Source of the DNA: Thalassotalea sp. ND16A | Lineage (GTDB): Bacteria > Pseudomonadota > Gammaproteobacteria > Enterobacterales > Alteromonadaceae | NCBI RefSeq assembly: GCF_000764205.1 | Contig: NZ_JQDZ01000124.1 | Location: 37,776 to 101,775 of the forward strand | Reading direction: 5' to 3' | Length of the DNA stretch: 64,000 nucleotides | In this document: piece by piece, positions 36,687 through 44,801 of the stretch | How positions within the stretch are numbered: position 1 is the first letter of the stretch | Layout of the letters: every line of letters begins with the position of its first letter | Program-made: the position numbers and the translations under genes | The notes under the pieces: generated by a model | Database searches by the model: none | Told to the model about the DNA's origin: nothing | What the model saw: the letters and a program-made list of their open reading frames with translations, nothing else

Positions 36687-37646
36687 ATGTTGCATAGCTT
36701 GTATCCCAAAATTAAGCCCAATAAAATCGAATATCTGCAAGTGGGCGAGCATACCTTGTATGTTGAAGAAAGTGGTAACCCAGAGGGGATCCCCGTAGTG
36801 TATTTACATGGCGGTCCCGGCGGTAGCAGTAGTAGTGACCATCGACGTTATTTTAACCCGGAGAAATATCGCATCATAGTGTTTGATCAGCGCGGCAGTG
36901 GTAAGTCGACACCGCATGCAGGCATTATCAACAACAGCACCGATGATCTTATTGATGATATGGAAGAGATCCGTGAATATTTTGCCATTAGCAAGTGGTT
37001 AGTGGCCGGAGGCTCATGGGGCACAACATTGGCACTTGCTTATGGCATTAAACACAGCATTAGAGTCACCGGGTTTATTTTAAGAGGGATTTTTTTAGGG
37101 ACAGACAGTGAGGTCAATTGGTTATATGGTAGTGATGGTGCCGGCGCCATTTACCCCGATTATTATCAGGATTTTATTGCACCGGTGCAGCATCAGCATT
37201 TTAGTGACCCAGTAAAAGCGTTTCATCAATTGTTGACCTCAGAAAATGAAATTGCTCGCATCACCGCCGCGAAAGCCTGGACATTATGGGAAACCCGAAT
37301 TTCCGCGTTATTAGTCGATAAGCATGAACTGGACAGCCAGGAAGAAACTCATGGTGCCATTGCCATGGCCTGTATTGAAAATCATTATTTCAGTAATCAC
37401 TGTTTTTTTGAGCCGGATTATCTGCTCAAAAATGTGAGTAAAATTGCACACCTGCCGGCCTTTATTATTCATGGCCGTTACGATATGGTTTGTCAGTTAA
37501 AACAGGCCCATTTATTGGCCGAGCACTGGCAAAATTCACAGTTACAAATTATTCCTAAAGCCGGACATAGTGGCTTTGAAGACGCGATAATTGATGCCAT
37601 TTGTCAGGCATCTGATAAAATGGCTGACTTTATCGAAAACCAATAG
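36687..37646 (+). CDS. pip: Prolyl aminopeptidase (proline iminopeptidase)
   Basis: Releases N-terminal proline from peptides; alpha/beta hydrolase of family S33. The oxyanion loop HGGPGGSSSSDHR (near residue 41), nucleophile elbow GGSWGTTLAL (near 108), FDQRGSGKS, and the C-terminal Asp (HGRYDMVCQ) and His (KAGHSGFE) complete the triad. Length 319 is normal. GGAAAT precedes the ATG. Confidence 0.9.
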   Translation: MLHSLYPKIKPNKIEYLQVGEHTLYVEESGNPEGIPVVYLHGGPGGSSSSDHRRYFNPEKYRIIVFDQRGSGKSTPHAGIINNSTDDLIDDMEEIREYFAISKWLVAGGSWGTTLALAYGIKHSIRVTGFILRGIFLGTDSEVNWLYGSDGAGAIYPDYYQDFIAPVQHQHFSDPVKAFHQLLTSENEIARITAAKAWTLWETRISALLVDKHELDSQEETHGAIAMACIENHYFSNHCFFEPDYLLKNVSKIAHLPAFIIHGRYDMVCQLKQAHLLAEHWQNSQLQIIPKAGHSGFEDAIIDAICQASDKMADFIENQ

Positions 37647-37720
37647 TGTTGAGCGATATGGAAACCTATTGCACGACTGTGTTCGCCTTTAATGTCATTG
37701 GATAAATTAACCAGAAAACT

Positions 37721-38158
37721 ATGATCGCTTTAATCCAAAGAGTAAGTAACGCCAGTGTCAGTATTGACGGAAAAATCAATGGTGAAATAAACCAGGGCTT
37801 GCTAGTGTTACTGGCGGTGGAAAAAGCCGATGATAAAGCAAAAACCAAACGTTTGGCTCAGCGGGTTGCAAGCTATCGAGTTTTTGCCGATGAACAAGGT
37901 AAGATGAACTTGAACGTTGGTCAAATTAATGGTGATATCTTAGTAGTGTCGCAATTCACCCTGGCTGCGGATACCACCCGGGGTAATCGACCTGGCTTTT
38001 CTAAATCGGCCGATCCGGGATTGGGTAAAGAGTTGTATCAATATTTTTGTCAGCAACTCCGAGAACAGGGCTTTGTCGTGCCTACCGGGATTTTCGCGGC
38101 CGATATGCAAGTGTCGTTAACCAATGAAGGTCCAGTAACGTTTACCCTAACTATTTAA
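37721..38158 (+). CDS. dtd: D-aminoacyl-tRNA deacylase
   Basis: Removes D-amino acids and glycine mischarged on tRNA. The 145 residues carry the two defining motifs, SQFTL (near residue 78) and NEGPVTF (near 136, with the cross-subunit Gly-cisPro). Cytoplasmic dimer. It lies between the prolyl aminopeptidase and the GNAT/thioesterase fusion. Confidence 0.97.
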   Translation: MIALIQRVSNASVSIDGKINGEINQGLLVLLAVEKADDKAKTKRLAQRVASYRVFADEQGKMNLNVGQINGDILVVSQFTLAADTTRGNRPGFSKSADPGLGKELYQYFCQQLREQGFVVPTGIFAADMQVSLTNEGPVTFTLTI

Positions 38159-38214
38159 CCCGAATTCAGGTTATTTAATTCAAATTTATGCCAATAAGAG
38201 CTTAGTTCAATCCA

Positions 38215-39117
38215 ATGTTTAAAGTGATCCAACCGCAAACGGCTGCCGATTTTGCCGCCTATCATCAATTACGTTACCAGCAATTAAGACAACCTTGGGG
38301 ACAACCTATGGGCTCTGAAGTGGACGAAGTTGAAGGTCAATCGGTGCATCGCATGATTGTCGATGAAGAGGGTAGAGTAGTCGCCGTTGGCCGCTTGCAT
38401 AAAACCAACTGTTTCAGCGGCCAAATTCGTTATATGGCAGTGGCTGAAAAATACCATGGCAAAGGTTTGGGCAAGTTAATGTTAACGTCATTAGAGCAAG
38501 TGGCAATTGAGCAAGGGGTGAAGACCATCGAGCTCAATGCCAGAGAAGTGGCGGTATCGTTTTATCAGAAAATGGCCTACCAACTATTGGCGCCGGCGCA
38601 TACCTTGTATGATGAAGTAAAACATTTTGCCATGCAAAAACACTTACCGGCCTACTCTGGAGAACACCTATCCTGGTTAACCGAGCTTAAACAGGTTTGG
38701 CATCAAACCATTCCCGTTTCCAAACACATGTTGATCCACCCGGCGTCATATAATGGCGAACAATTTACGGTATGCGCCGATAGAGCAGCCAATATAAACT
38801 TACACAATACGATGTTTGCCGGCAGTATTTACACATTGGCGACGTTAACCGGATGGGGCTGGGTGCACCTCTTAGTGAAATCTGAGCAGTTAAAGGGGGA
38901 TATTGTTTTAGCGGATGCCGATATTCGTTATCACAAACCATTACATGGTCAGCCGATGGCGAAAGTCTGTCAAGATGACACTGCAGGCAAGATTAACGTG
39001 CTTGCCAAAGGCCGTAGAGCGCGCATTCAGGTACAAGTAAATGTGCATGATGGTGATCGCAAAGTCGCCACTTTTAACGGTAAATACGTCGTAATACCTG
39101 AGGTTAACCATAAATGA
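38215..39117 (+). CDS. GNAT acetyltransferase / hotdog thioesterase fusion (YiiD-like)
   Basis: Two domains in 300 residues. The N-terminal GNAT domain (1-140) has the acetyl-CoA loop EKYHGKGLGKLML. The C-terminal hotdog domain of the YiiD C-terminal type (about 150-298) has NLHNTMFAGSIYTLATLTGWGW. In E. coli the related YiiD has been linked to malonyl-ACP decarboxylation and the start of fatty acid synthesis; transfer of that role to this protein is by family resemblance only. The stop overlaps the next gene by 4 bp. Confidence 0.85.
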   Translation: MFKVIQPQTAADFAAYHQLRYQQLRQPWGQPMGSEVDEVEGQSVHRMIVDEEGRVVAVGRLHKTNCFSGQIRYMAVAEKYHGKGLGKLMLTSLEQVAIEQGVKTIELNAREVAVSFYQKMAYQLLAPAHTLYDEVKHFAMQKHLPAYSGEHLSWLTELKQVWHQTIPVSKHMLIHPASYNGEQFTVCADRAANINLHNTMFAGSIYTLATLTGWGWVHLLVKSEQLKGDIVLADADIRYHKPLHGQPMAKVCQDDTAGKINVLAKGRRARIQVQVNVHDGDRKVATFNGKYVVIPEVNHK

Positions 39118-39986
39118 ACGAGCACATAATGAATGAGCCCATAGCAATCATTGGTGCGGGCTGGTTAGGCCTGCCACTGGCAAAATATTTAAAACAAATT
39201 GGCCACAGTGTCGTGGTAACTTCTACCACCGCCCTTGGTGTTGAAAAGTTAGCCGCGCAACAATTGCACGCTTGTCTATTCAACTTGCCCGAAGTCGAAC
39301 ATGGCAGTGAAGTTTTTCACTGCCAAACGCTGATCATCTGTATACCACCAGGCATACGTTATGGCAAAAGCGATTACCCTGAAAAAATCGCAGCAATAAT
39401 CAAGCAAGCCGAGCAATCAACAAGTATGGTAGAAAGTATTATGCTGCTCAGCTCTAGCGCGGTTTATAATGGCCTGCAAGGGCCGGTAAATGAAGATTCA
39501 GCGTTAAACCTGAAGGCCGAGAAAGTCGCGATTCTGCATAAAGCAGAGCAATTAATATCAGCTAGCAACATACCCCATAAAACCGTATTAAGACTTGCCG
39601 GATTGGTTGGTTATGATAGACAGCCGGGACGGTTTTTTAAAAATGGCAAAGCCATTGCCAATCCAGACTCAGTGATAAACCTGATCCATCGCGACGATGT
39701 GGTTGCTATTATCGCTAGTGTACTCAGTCAACAACAGCAGAATACTGTTGGTAGTGACCAAGTCTATAACTGTGTAGCGCCAAAACATCCAACGCGGCGA
39801 CAATTTTATCAAAAGGCCATTGCCGCTTTAACGCAACCAAGCGCTGTTTTTAGTGAACAATGTGAATTAAATGGCAAGTTGATAGAATCCATTTATTTTG
39901 AAAAATTGCATTATCAATTTCACTATCCTGATATGATGACCTGGCTAGATAAAGTCGAGCCTGATTCGACACTTGAGGGGAAATAA
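39114..39986 (+). CDS. NAD(P)-dependent epimerase/dehydrogenase-like (YeeZ-type) protein
   Basis: Rossmann-fold protein of 290 residues with the dinucleotide loop IGAGWLGLPLAKYL. It lacks the classical SDR catalytic Tyr-xxx-Lys in an obvious place, as in YeeZ-like atypical SDRs. A substrate is not known. The ATGA overlap with the previous gene supports the start at 39114, though ATG 39129 is possible. The next gene starts directly after the stop. Confidence 0.8.
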   Translation: MNEHIMNEPIAIIGAGWLGLPLAKYLKQIGHSVVVTSTTALGVEKLAAQQLHACLFNLPEVEHGSEVFHCQTLIICIPPGIRYGKSDYPEKIAAIIKQAEQSTSMVESIMLLSSSAVYNGLQGPVNEDSALNLKAEKVAILHKAEQLISASNIPHKTVLRLAGLVGYDRQPGRFFKNGKAIANPDSVINLIHRDDVVAIIASVLSQQQQNTVGSDQVYNCVAPKHPTRRQFYQKAIAALTQPSAVFSEQCELNGKLIESIYFEKLHYQFHYPDMMTWLDKVEPDSTLEGK

Positions 39987-40322
39987 TTGTTAACCAAGAA
40001 AAAAATAGCAATGTGTTTTGCCGTGTTATTTATTCATATTACGCTGCTGGATTTATTTTTACTGACCAGGCGGGGTCCAAGGTTTTTGTGGGCAGAAAGT
40101 TTTGAGCTAAAGACCTTTAGCGTACATTTAGGCATTACTTTAATCAGTTGTTTCGTATTAGTAGGCTTGTGGATGGTGAATGAAAAACGCATGCTCAGCA
40201 AGCAGAAAACAAGCAGAAAACAAGCAGAAAACAAGCAGAAAACAAGCAGAAAACAAGCAGAAAACAAGCGAAAAATAACTAATTTAACGAATAATGATAA
40301 CGATAAATCCCATGAATTTTGA
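39987..40322 (+). CDS. Small membrane protein with repeat-encoded basic tail
   Basis: I do not recognise the family. Two hydrophobic helices (about 6-26 and 44-65) are followed by a highly basic tail made by six copies of an 11-bp repeat, which gives an 11-residue period (SRKQAENKQKT). The start is TTG 39987 directly after the previous stop, with GAGGGG 6 bp upstream. The last 29 bp overlap the next gene. Because 11 is not a multiple of 3, any change in repeat number would shift the frame and alter the C terminus. Confidence 0.55.
   Translation: MLTKKKIAMCFAVLFIHITLLDLFLLTRRGPRFLWAESFELKTFSVHLGITLISCFVLVGLWMVNEKRMLSKQKTSRKQAENKQKTSRKQAENKRKITNLTNNDNDKSHEF
40201..40266 (+). repeat. Six tandem copies of an 11-bp unit (AGCAGAAAACA)
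   Basis: Perfect tandem array inside the preceding small gene. Six units are identical and are followed by AGCG. Perfect identity suggests recent or ongoing slippage. Confidence 0.95.
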
Positions 40323-40788
40323 AAGTAAATTTATCTTAGATAAACCGCATTACAGCGAATGTTTTGAACAATCGAATGCAATTCAGCCAAACCCGATTAA
40401 ACGCCACTTAAAGGCGATAGTGTTACTTTGCTTTGGTATGTTTTTTTACATGGTACAAATTGAAGGGCTAAGTGCTCACCTTGGTGCTTTCTTTTTTATT
40501 CTTGCCTTTGTTGAGGTACTAAGCGTTATTTACGCCAAAAGTTGGTGGGTGACCCGGCAAATGTGGAGTAAGGCTTCTGGCAGTGAAGTGGCAATGACAT
40601 TAAATGAGCAGGGCATCGAAATAAAATCAGATTTCTCTGACTATTTACTGAAATGGCAAGATATACAGTCGTTTACCGAAACCGAGAAAGGCGTGATTTT
40701 ATTTCCCGTTAGTGGCGGCAATAGCTACATCTCGAAAACGACAATTTCAGCCGAGGCCTGGCAATTTCTAAAAACAAAATTAGGTTAA
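40294..40788 (+). CDS. YcxB-like membrane protein
   Basis: A 164-residue protein with two central helices (about 42-62 and 64-84) and a C-terminal soluble domain. There, MTLNEQGIEIKSDFSDYLLKWQDIQSF resembles the YcxB-like domain. It overlaps the 3' end of the repeat-containing gene, so the two may be translationally linked. The start may also be ATG 40312. Function unknown. Confidence 0.7.
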   Translation: MITINPMNFESKFILDKPHYSECFEQSNAIQPNPIKRHLKAIVLLCFGMFFYMVQIEGLSAHLGAFFFILAFVEVLSVIYAKSWWVTRQMWSKASGSEVAMTLNEQGIEIKSDFSDYLLKWQDIQSFTETEKGVILFPVSGGNSYISKTTISAEAWQFLKTKLG

Positions 40789-40839
40789 CACCGTTGCCGT
40801 TATATCGTCTTGATTAGTCTCGTATTAATCGGGCACTAG

Positions 40840-40926
40840 TCAGGCAAAGATAATAGCGGCAACAAACAAGATCACCACAGTAAAAAATAATACAGCGATT
40901 TTATCAATCTCCACACCAACCCCCAC
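40840..40926 (-). CDS. Possible small single-helix membrane protein, 28 residues
   Basis: A short frame reads (M)GVGVEIDKIAVLFFTVVILF and then VAAIIFA, ending with TGA. It has a charged start and one hydrophobic helix, a pattern common in real small proteins of gammaproteobacteria. The start is uncertain (GTG, no clear ribosome site), and an AT-rich stretch could give this by chance. Confidence 0.25.
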   Translation of the reverse strand: MGVGVEIDKIAVLFFTVVILFVAAIIFA

Positions 40927-41032
40927 AATCGAACTGCGTATGCTTTTATTTTAATAGAAGAAGACGATAATTTTATTAGGTATATAAGATAAAAAGCTGA
41001 TTAAAAACTTAACAAGGATAATGTTTCAAAAA

Positions 41033-41137
41033 CACCCTCTAAAGGCTATCCTGCCTGCCGGGTATAAGTACAATCCATGTACAATCACCCTCTAAAGGCT
41101 ATCCTGCCTGCCGGGTATAAGTACAATCCATGTACAA
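41033..41137. repeat. Two identical 52-bp copies in tandem
   Basis: The 52-bp unit, starting CACCCTCTAAAGG and ending CCATGTACAA, occurs at 41033-41084 and 41086-41137 with one T between. Each contains a CCTGCCTGCCGGG core and a GTACAATCCATGTAC inverted repeat. No coding frame. It lies downstream of the SPFH gene and may act as its 3' structure. Confidence 0.95.
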
Positions 41138-41201
41138 AAAACCATCAAGTATTTACACTTAATGGTTTTATCTGATTTGAATTTATTTTTGCTAGTTCAG
41201 C

Positions 41202-42149
41202 TTATTTAGAGCCAGCTTTTGCCAGTCCCATGGTTGCCATCCATTGTTGGTAATCTAACAAGTTAGCGGGTAATACAACTTTTCTGTTTGCTTTACTTAA
41301 GCCCTTCATTTGCTTTAAGTACTGCTCACTTAACTGCATCTCCAAAGCCTTTTGACCACCTTCCTGATTAATCACCCCGGCAACTTTTTTGATAGAATCC
41401 GCCGTAGCTTTGGCTAATGACAATATCTCCGCAGCTTTACCTTCGGCAGCATTGATCCGACGCTGCTTTTCACCTTCTGAAATGTTAATGGTTTCCCGTT
41501 TTAAACCTTCTGAACGGTTAATCACACTTTGCTTGTCACCTTCACTCTTGGCCAGAATTGCGCGGCGTTCACGTTCGGCATTTACTTGCATTTCCATCGC
41601 CAATCTTACCGTTTGTGGCGGCGTAATGTTTTTGATCTCGTAACGGTGTACTCGTATGCCCCATGCCTCACCGGCTTTGTCTAACACATCGACCACTTTC
41701 GCACTGATCAAATCTCGCTCCTCAAAGGTTCGGTCTAAATCCAAGGTACCAATGACCGAGCGGGTTGTGGTTTGTGCCAACTGCATGGCGGCGAAACGAT
41801 AATCGGTGATGCCGTAGCTGGCTTTTATCGGGTCGGTTACCGAGATATATATAACCCCATCGACTTCTACATTAACTTCATCTTTGGAGAAACACTCTTG
41901 CGGCGGTACATCGATGGTTTCTTCTTTCAAATCTTGAATGTAAGCGACACGGTCGATAAAAGGAAACAAGGCATGAAAACCAGCGTCTAAGGTTTTATGA
42001 TATTTTCCTAAGCGTTCAACCACATACGATGACTTGGTGGGCACTAAACAAATTGATTGAAATAGCTTAATGACAAAGCTTAAGAAAATTGCGCCCCAAA
42101 TCAGCATCACGGCAATATCGGTACTTGCGTAATCCACTAAAAATTCCAT
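41202..42149 (-). CDS. SPFH/band 7 protein (QmcA-like)
   Basis: Membrane-anchored scaffold of 315 residues. N-terminal helix (about 12-32), then a band 7 domain (VERLGKYHKTLDAGFHALFPFIDRV near 43), an Ala/Glu-rich coiled coil (about 190-265) and a short tail. Such proteins form large ring oligomers at the inner membrane and work with NfeD partners and FtsH-type proteases. Its start overlaps the stop of a second SPFH gene by one base (TAATG). Confidence 0.92.
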   Translation of the reverse strand: MEFLVDYASTDIAVMLIWGAIFLSFVIKLFQSICLVPTKSSYVVERLGKYHKTLDAGFHALFPFIDRVAYIQDLKEETIDVPPQECFSKDEVNVEVDGVIYISVTDPIKASYGITDYRFAAMQLAQTTTRSVIGTLDLDRTFEERDLISAKVVDVLDKAGEAWGIRVHRYEIKNITPPQTVRLAMEMQVNAERERRAILAKSEGDKQSVINRSEGLKRETINISEGEKQRRINAAEGKAAEILSLAKATADSIKKVAGVINQEGGQKALEMQLSEQYLKQMKGLSKANRKVVLPANLLDYQQWMATMGLAKAGSK

Positions 42150-43063
42150 TATTTTGCTCCTTGTACAGTTGCAGTAACTTTATCCATGCCTTCGAAGAAG
42201 CCTTCCAATTTGGCCATTTCTGCCGGAAGAATTGAGACATCAGCGGTATTTAATACATCGCCAGTTTGTTGGATAAATTCTTCCATCAAACGCATTTTAA
42301 TGGCGTCATCACCGCAAGGCTGATTGGCCGCGTCGGCAATTAAGGCAATGCCTTGTGCCGTGGCATCGGCGATAATTTCAATTTCTCTAGCCCGGCCTTC
42401 GGCCTCGTTAATTTGTTTTTGCTTATCCCCCTCGGAAAGGTTGATTGCTTCTTGACGATCGCCTTCAGATAAATTTATGGTGGAATCTCGTTCGGCATTG
42501 GCGAGAGTGATTTCGGCACGCTTTTTACGTTCCGCTTCCATTTGTTTCTCCAGGGTATGGATCACATTTATCGACGGCGTAATGTTTCTTACTTCATAAC
42601 GTAATACTTTAATGCCCCATGGATCCGAGGCTTTATCGATTTCACTTACTATGGTTTCGTTTAACGTGTCGCGTTCAGAGAACGTTTGGCTTAATTTCAA
42701 TTTACCTATTTCACTACGCATCGTGGTTTGCGCCAAATTTACGCTGGCACGTCGGTAATCTTCAATGCCATAGCTGGCTTTGGCACCATCCATCACTTTA
42801 ATGTATACCAGGCCATCAACATCAATTTGAATGTTATCTTTTGAAATACAGCTTTGTGCCGGTATATCAAGTACTTGCTCACGGGTTTCGTGGCGATAAG
42901 CGACTCGGTCGAAAAACGGGATTAAAAAGTGTAACCCCGGTTGCATTACCGCTCTAAATTTTCCTAATCGTTCAATCACGCAGACTTCGCGCATCTCGAC
43001 GATAAGTACGAGCTTAAACAGAATGAACAGGATGCCTAAAAAGACAATAGTAAAGATAAACAC
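42149..43063 (-). CDS. SPFH/band 7 protein, second paralogue
   Basis: 304 residues, same plan as the downstream paralogue: N-terminal helix (1-22), band 7 domain with VIERLGKFRAVMQPGLHFLIPF near residue 28, coiled-coil region with repeated NLSEGDRQEA-type segments (about 195-235). The pair could form a hetero-oligomer like HflK/HflC. It follows nfeD by 87 bp on the same strand. Confidence 0.92.
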   Translation of the reverse strand: MFIFTIVFLGILFILFKLVLIVEMREVCVIERLGKFRAVMQPGLHFLIPFFDRVAYRHETREQVLDIPAQSCISKDNIQIDVDGLVYIKVMDGAKASYGIEDYRRASVNLAQTTMRSEIGKLKLSQTFSERDTLNETIVSEIDKASDPWGIKVLRYEVRNITPSINVIHTLEKQMEAERKKRAEITLANAERDSTINLSEGDRQEAINLSEGDKQKQINEAEGRAREIEIIADATAQGIALIADAANQPCGDDAIKMRLMEEFIQQTGDVLNTADVSILPAEMAKLEGFFEGMDKVTATVQGAK

Positions 43064-43150
43064 ATGACTCTCCTTAGTTAATTTTAGTTATTTTAATGAA
43101 TGTGTATTTATGTGTGTTTGTTTCTGTGGGTTGATTTATGTGAGGATCTA

Positions 43151-43603
43151 TTAGCTGAGTTTTTCAACCACGTATGAGATGTTTTCCCGACAAATAATTT
43201 TTACCGTTTCGCCGCTCGCAATTTCGCTGCCATCACCAAGAGCGCTCCAGTTGGTGCCTTGAAAAAAGATCCTGCCTTTTTTATTGCCCGGACCTATGGT
43301 TTCGATCACTTTAACTTCATGGCCAAAAACATCGAGGTTTTCATCGGTATTGCCAATAGTACTATCGCCACCAACCAGGTTTTGGCCAACATTACGAAAT
43401 ATCAGTAGTAGCACGATGGATAAAATGAACCATAAGGTGAAGGCATGCATCCAGTTGTCGATAATGCCAAATTGCAAAGTAAGGGCTACAGCCACGGCCG
43501 AAGTACCCAAGAACACAATGATCCCACCGGGAATTACCAGTTCGGCAAGCATTAGCACTAAACCAACACTACCCCAGGCCACTACATCATTACTAAATTC
43601 CAT
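43151..43603 (-). CDS. NfeD-family membrane protein
   Basis: Partner of SPFH proteins. The 150 residues have two to three helices (about 10-75) and a C-terminal OB-fold (about 90-150, RIFFQGTNWSALGDGSEIASG). First gene of the nfeD-SPFH-SPFH operon, the usual arrangement. Confidence 0.92.
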   Translation of the reverse strand: MEFSNDVVAWGSVGLVLMLAELVIPGGIIVFLGTSAVAVALTLQFGIIDNWMHAFTLWFILSIVLLLIFRNVGQNLVGGDSTIGNTDENLDVFGHEVKVIETIGPGNKKGRIFFQGTNWSALGDGSEIASGETVKIICRENISYVVEKLS

Positions 43604-43845
43604 ACCTTACCTCCATTTATTTTTCACCGGCTAATTTGAGTTATTTCAGTTGAAAAAGCGAGTGATTTGTTAATAAATCGTTAATTAATATAGCAAGAAT
43701 TTTAAATGATTGCGACATATTATGTCATGATGGTACTTTTTAAATGTATCAAAATATGAGGGAACAAGCATTCTGGCAGGGGATAATAGAAAATAAAACT
43801 TTGAATTTTTTTGCTAAATTTACCAATATTACCGTATTATTTACG

Positions 43846-43907
43846 ATATACACCCGGCACCATTCAAAGTGCTCTGAAACCTGCATCTTGAATGGTGACG
43901 GATATAT
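43846..43907. repeat. Palindromic intergenic repeat (REP/MITE-like)
   Basis: CACCATTCAA (43858-43867) pairs with TTGAATGGTG (43888-43897). Outer arms ATATACACCCGG and ACGGATATAT extend the stem imperfectly. A partial copy is at 30455-30483. This looks like a small dispersed hairpin element. Confidence 0.7.
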
Positions 43908-43940
43908 AAGACAGATTTAATCAACTTGGTAAAGATCGAA

Positions 43941-44702
43941 ATGTCAGAGAAAGAACCATCTCAGCACGAGCAGGCTGAGGTAGAGCACAATCAGTTGCCA
44001 ATCAATACACCCGACTATGAATCTGTTTGGTCAGTACTGCTATGGATTTTGGCGTTATATATCCCAACGTTGTTGTTAAGTATTGTTTTTGGTGTGTATG
44101 CTCAGGCTAACCCAAATATTATTGATATTAATCGCTGGTTTTATGATGGTGACGTAACCGCAGTTTTTGCTATCGGCATGGCCTTGGTCACCCTGCCGGT
44201 TTTAGCAAGAGCGACAAAGGAACTGAGTTATCAGCAGAAGCTGGACTTCTTTGCTTTAGGCCAAACCGCAAGTTTTAGCGGATTCAAACCGTGGCTGATC
44301 ATTACTCTGATTTATATTTTTTTAAGTGTCGTGGTAAACGCGCTGTTTGAGGTAAAAACGCCTGAATGGATGAATGATATGCTTGCCAGTACCGACAATA
44401 TTTGGCTCAGTGTGTTATCTCTATGTATCGTCGCTCCTGTTTTTGAAGAACTGGTATTTCGTGGTTTTATTTACAAAAAAATAGAACAAACGGTATTACG
44501 TAAATCGGGAGCCGTATTTTTTACCGCATTAATCTTCACCCTGGTCCACACTCAGTATGAAGCCATCATCTTATTCGATTTATTTGTGCTGGCGATGATT
44601 TTATCCATCGTACGGTTGAAAACCGATAACTTGAAATATTGTATCGCCATACACATGCTAAATAATATGGTATCGGCCTATCTGTTATATTCCGCCACTT
44701 AA
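43941..44702 (+). CDS. CPBP-family intramembrane protease
   Basis: About 253 residues with roughly seven helices. The three family motifs are present: EELVFRGFIY (near residue 170), FTLVHTQY (near 197) and a final HMLNN (near 238). These Glu and His residues form the catalytic centre. Bacterial members cleave membrane substrates or act in peptide maturation and immunity; no bacteriocin genes are nearby. ATG 43941 is chosen over TTG 43926. Confidence 0.9.
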   Translation: MSEKEPSQHEQAEVEHNQLPINTPDYESVWSVLLWILALYIPTLLLSIVFGVYAQANPNIIDINRWFYDGDVTAVFAIGMALVTLPVLARATKELSYQQKLDFFALGQTASFSGFKPWLIITLIYIFLSVVVNALFEVKTPEWMNDMLASTDNIWLSVLSLCIVAPVFEELVFRGFIYKKIEQTVLRKSGAVFFTALIFTLVHTQYEAIILFDLFVLAMILSIVRLKTDNLKYCIAIHMLNNMVSAYLLYSAT

Positions 44703-44715
44703 TAACACCATAAAT

Positions 44716-44748
44716 AAAGCCGCAGTTGTAGATAACAACTGCGGCTTT
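44716..44748. terminator. Bidirectional terminator between CPBP gene and hutU
   Basis: AAAGCCGCAGTTGT and ACAACTGCGGCTTT form a perfect 14-bp stem around a 5-nt loop between convergent genes. Confidence 0.85.
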
Positions 44749-44758
44749 ATGATGCTAT

Positions 44759-44793
44759 CGAAGCCCGAAGCCCGAAGCCCGAAGCCCGAAGCC
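44759..44793. repeat. Five tandem copies of a 7-bp unit (CGAAGCC)
   Basis: Perfect 7-bp tandem array just beyond the hutU stop; non-coding. Confidence 0.95.
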
Positions 44794-44801
44794 AGTAGCC
44801 T

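Noticed and set aside
40201..40266. Short tandem array considered as a CRISPR-like repeat
   Set aside because: Units are 11 bp with no spacers and lie inside a coding frame; no cas genes are present.
41033..41137. 52-bp direct repeat considered as a CRISPR remnant or an insertion-sequence target duplication
   Set aside because: The two copies are separated by a single base, with no spacer and no transposase.
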